A DNA stretch of 64,000 bases from Poriferisodalis sp965205175 (lineage in GTDB: Bacteria; Actinomycetota; Acidimicrobiia; Acidimicrobiales; Poriferisodalaceae): the NCBI RefSeq assembly GCF_965205175.1, contig NZ_OZ242038.1, forward strand, positions 2,604,001-2,668,000, read 5' to 3'. The notes beneath the pieces were generated by a model. That model was not told the DNA's origin. It was given only the letters and a program-made list of their open reading frames with translations, and did no database searches. Positions 63,733 through 64,000 of the stretch are shown here, piece by piece. Numbering within the stretch: the stretch's first letter is position 1; each line of letters begins with the position of its first letter. Position numbers and translations under genes: made by a program.

Positions 63733-64000
63733 TCGACGCCGACGAGATACCGATAGTGGTCCTGGCCGCCGACGTGGCGCTCAAGCGCGACATCAGGCCA
63801 GTGCTGCGACAGCCACGACTCGATGCCCGCGGTCTCGCTCGGCTGGGCGCCCGCCCCTTCGATCAAGCTGACGATCTCGTGCTCGGGTGCCAGCAGATGC
63901 TCAAGCAGCCCAATGGCAGCGTCAGCCGCCTGCTCGCCCGCAGCGACGATGCCGGAACCGTCGAGACCGATCCACTGCCCGGCTGCGACATGGCCGATCG
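63729..64000 (-). CDS. C-terminal part of a DAK2/FakA-type kinase-related protein (cut by window edge)
   Basis: About 90 residues before the stop at 63731-63729 are visible; the gene continues beyond the window. The readable end contains WIGLDGSGIVAAGEQAADA, LLEHLLAPEHEIVSLIEG, WLSQHWPDVALERHVGGQ and YRYLVGVE. This matches the C-terminal domain of the fatty-acid-kinase-like (DAK2-domain, YloV/FakA) proteins, which commonly sit directly before recG. Position and sequence agree, though only the end is visible. Confidence 0.8.
   Translation of the reverse strand, partial: IGHVAAGQWIGLDGSGIVAAGEQAADAAIGLLEHLLAPEHEIVSLIEGAGAQPSETAGIESWLSQHWPDVALERHVGGQDHYRYLVGVE

Overview
The window is GC-rich DNA from a bacterium of the actinobacterial type. 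Placement in Actinomycetota rests on gene order: a long minus-strand run holds rpsB-tsf-pyrH-frr-cdsA-dxr-rip-ispG-nusA-infB-rbfA-truB-ribF-rpsO-pnp-dapB and coaD-yceD-rpmF-plsX-acpP-rnc-mutM-smc-ftsY-ffh-rpsP-khpA-rimM-trmD-rplS. GTG and TTG starts and TANNNT boxes 6-8 nt before start codons fit the same group. The class Acidimicrobiia is my best guess, but that is inference. I see no tRNA or rRNA gene, insertion sequence, prophage or CRISPR array.

Region 1 (1-12.5 kb) is accessory metabolism. After the end of an unknown membrane protein there is a LacI-family repressor on the plus strand. Facing it is a tightly packed seven-gene minus-strand operon running from 11036 down to 1684: an IolE-like isomerase/dehydratase, a sugar-type ABC importer (lipoprotein, an unusually large permease, ATPase), a second Gfo/Idh oxidoreductase, IolD and IolG. 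Together they look like myo-inositol (or related cyclitol) uptake and the first catabolic steps. The operon's upstream region carries a perfect 9-9-9 inverted repeat and a 4.5-copy array of an 80-bp repeat. The repeat has copied the 3' end of the neighbouring metallo-beta-lactamase-fold gene.

Region 2 (12.5-22.4 kb) holds a cytochrome P450 divergent from the MBL gene across a perfect 12-bp inverted repeat, an FtsK DNA translocase, a DedA/VTT-like membrane protein, a fatty acyl-CoA ligase, an unrecognised winged-helix-like protein with a decapeptide repeat at its N terminus, dapA and RNase J.

Region 3 (22.4-60.8 kb) is the housekeeping backbone, almost all on the minus strand with 4-14 bp overlaps between many genes. 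It covers lysine and RNA metabolism, translation factors, isoprenoid synthesis (dxr, ispG), phospholipid synthesis (cdsA, plsX, acpP), ribosomal proteins, the SRP system, chromosome maintenance (smc, xerC, dprA, comM) and CoA synthesis. Oddities: comM has a one-base frameshift inside its Walker A motif; the MutM/Fpg homologue lacks the usual catalytic residues; an M23/LytM-fold gene lacks metal ligands and an obvious start codon; rimP, ylxR, lepB and rnhB are absent from their usual places. The rpsB leader folds on paper into a compact pseudoknot beside the Shine-Dalgarno sequence.

Region 4 (60.8-64 kb) has rsmD on the plus strand, recG on the minus strand, and the C-terminal end of a DAK2/FakA-type protein cut by the window edge.

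Two themes cross the window. First, tandem repeats with a 15- or 30-bp period occur in or next to four different genes. Second, seven genes have a TANNNT hexamer placed so that transcription would begin at or beside the start codon, which suggests leaderless mRNAs.
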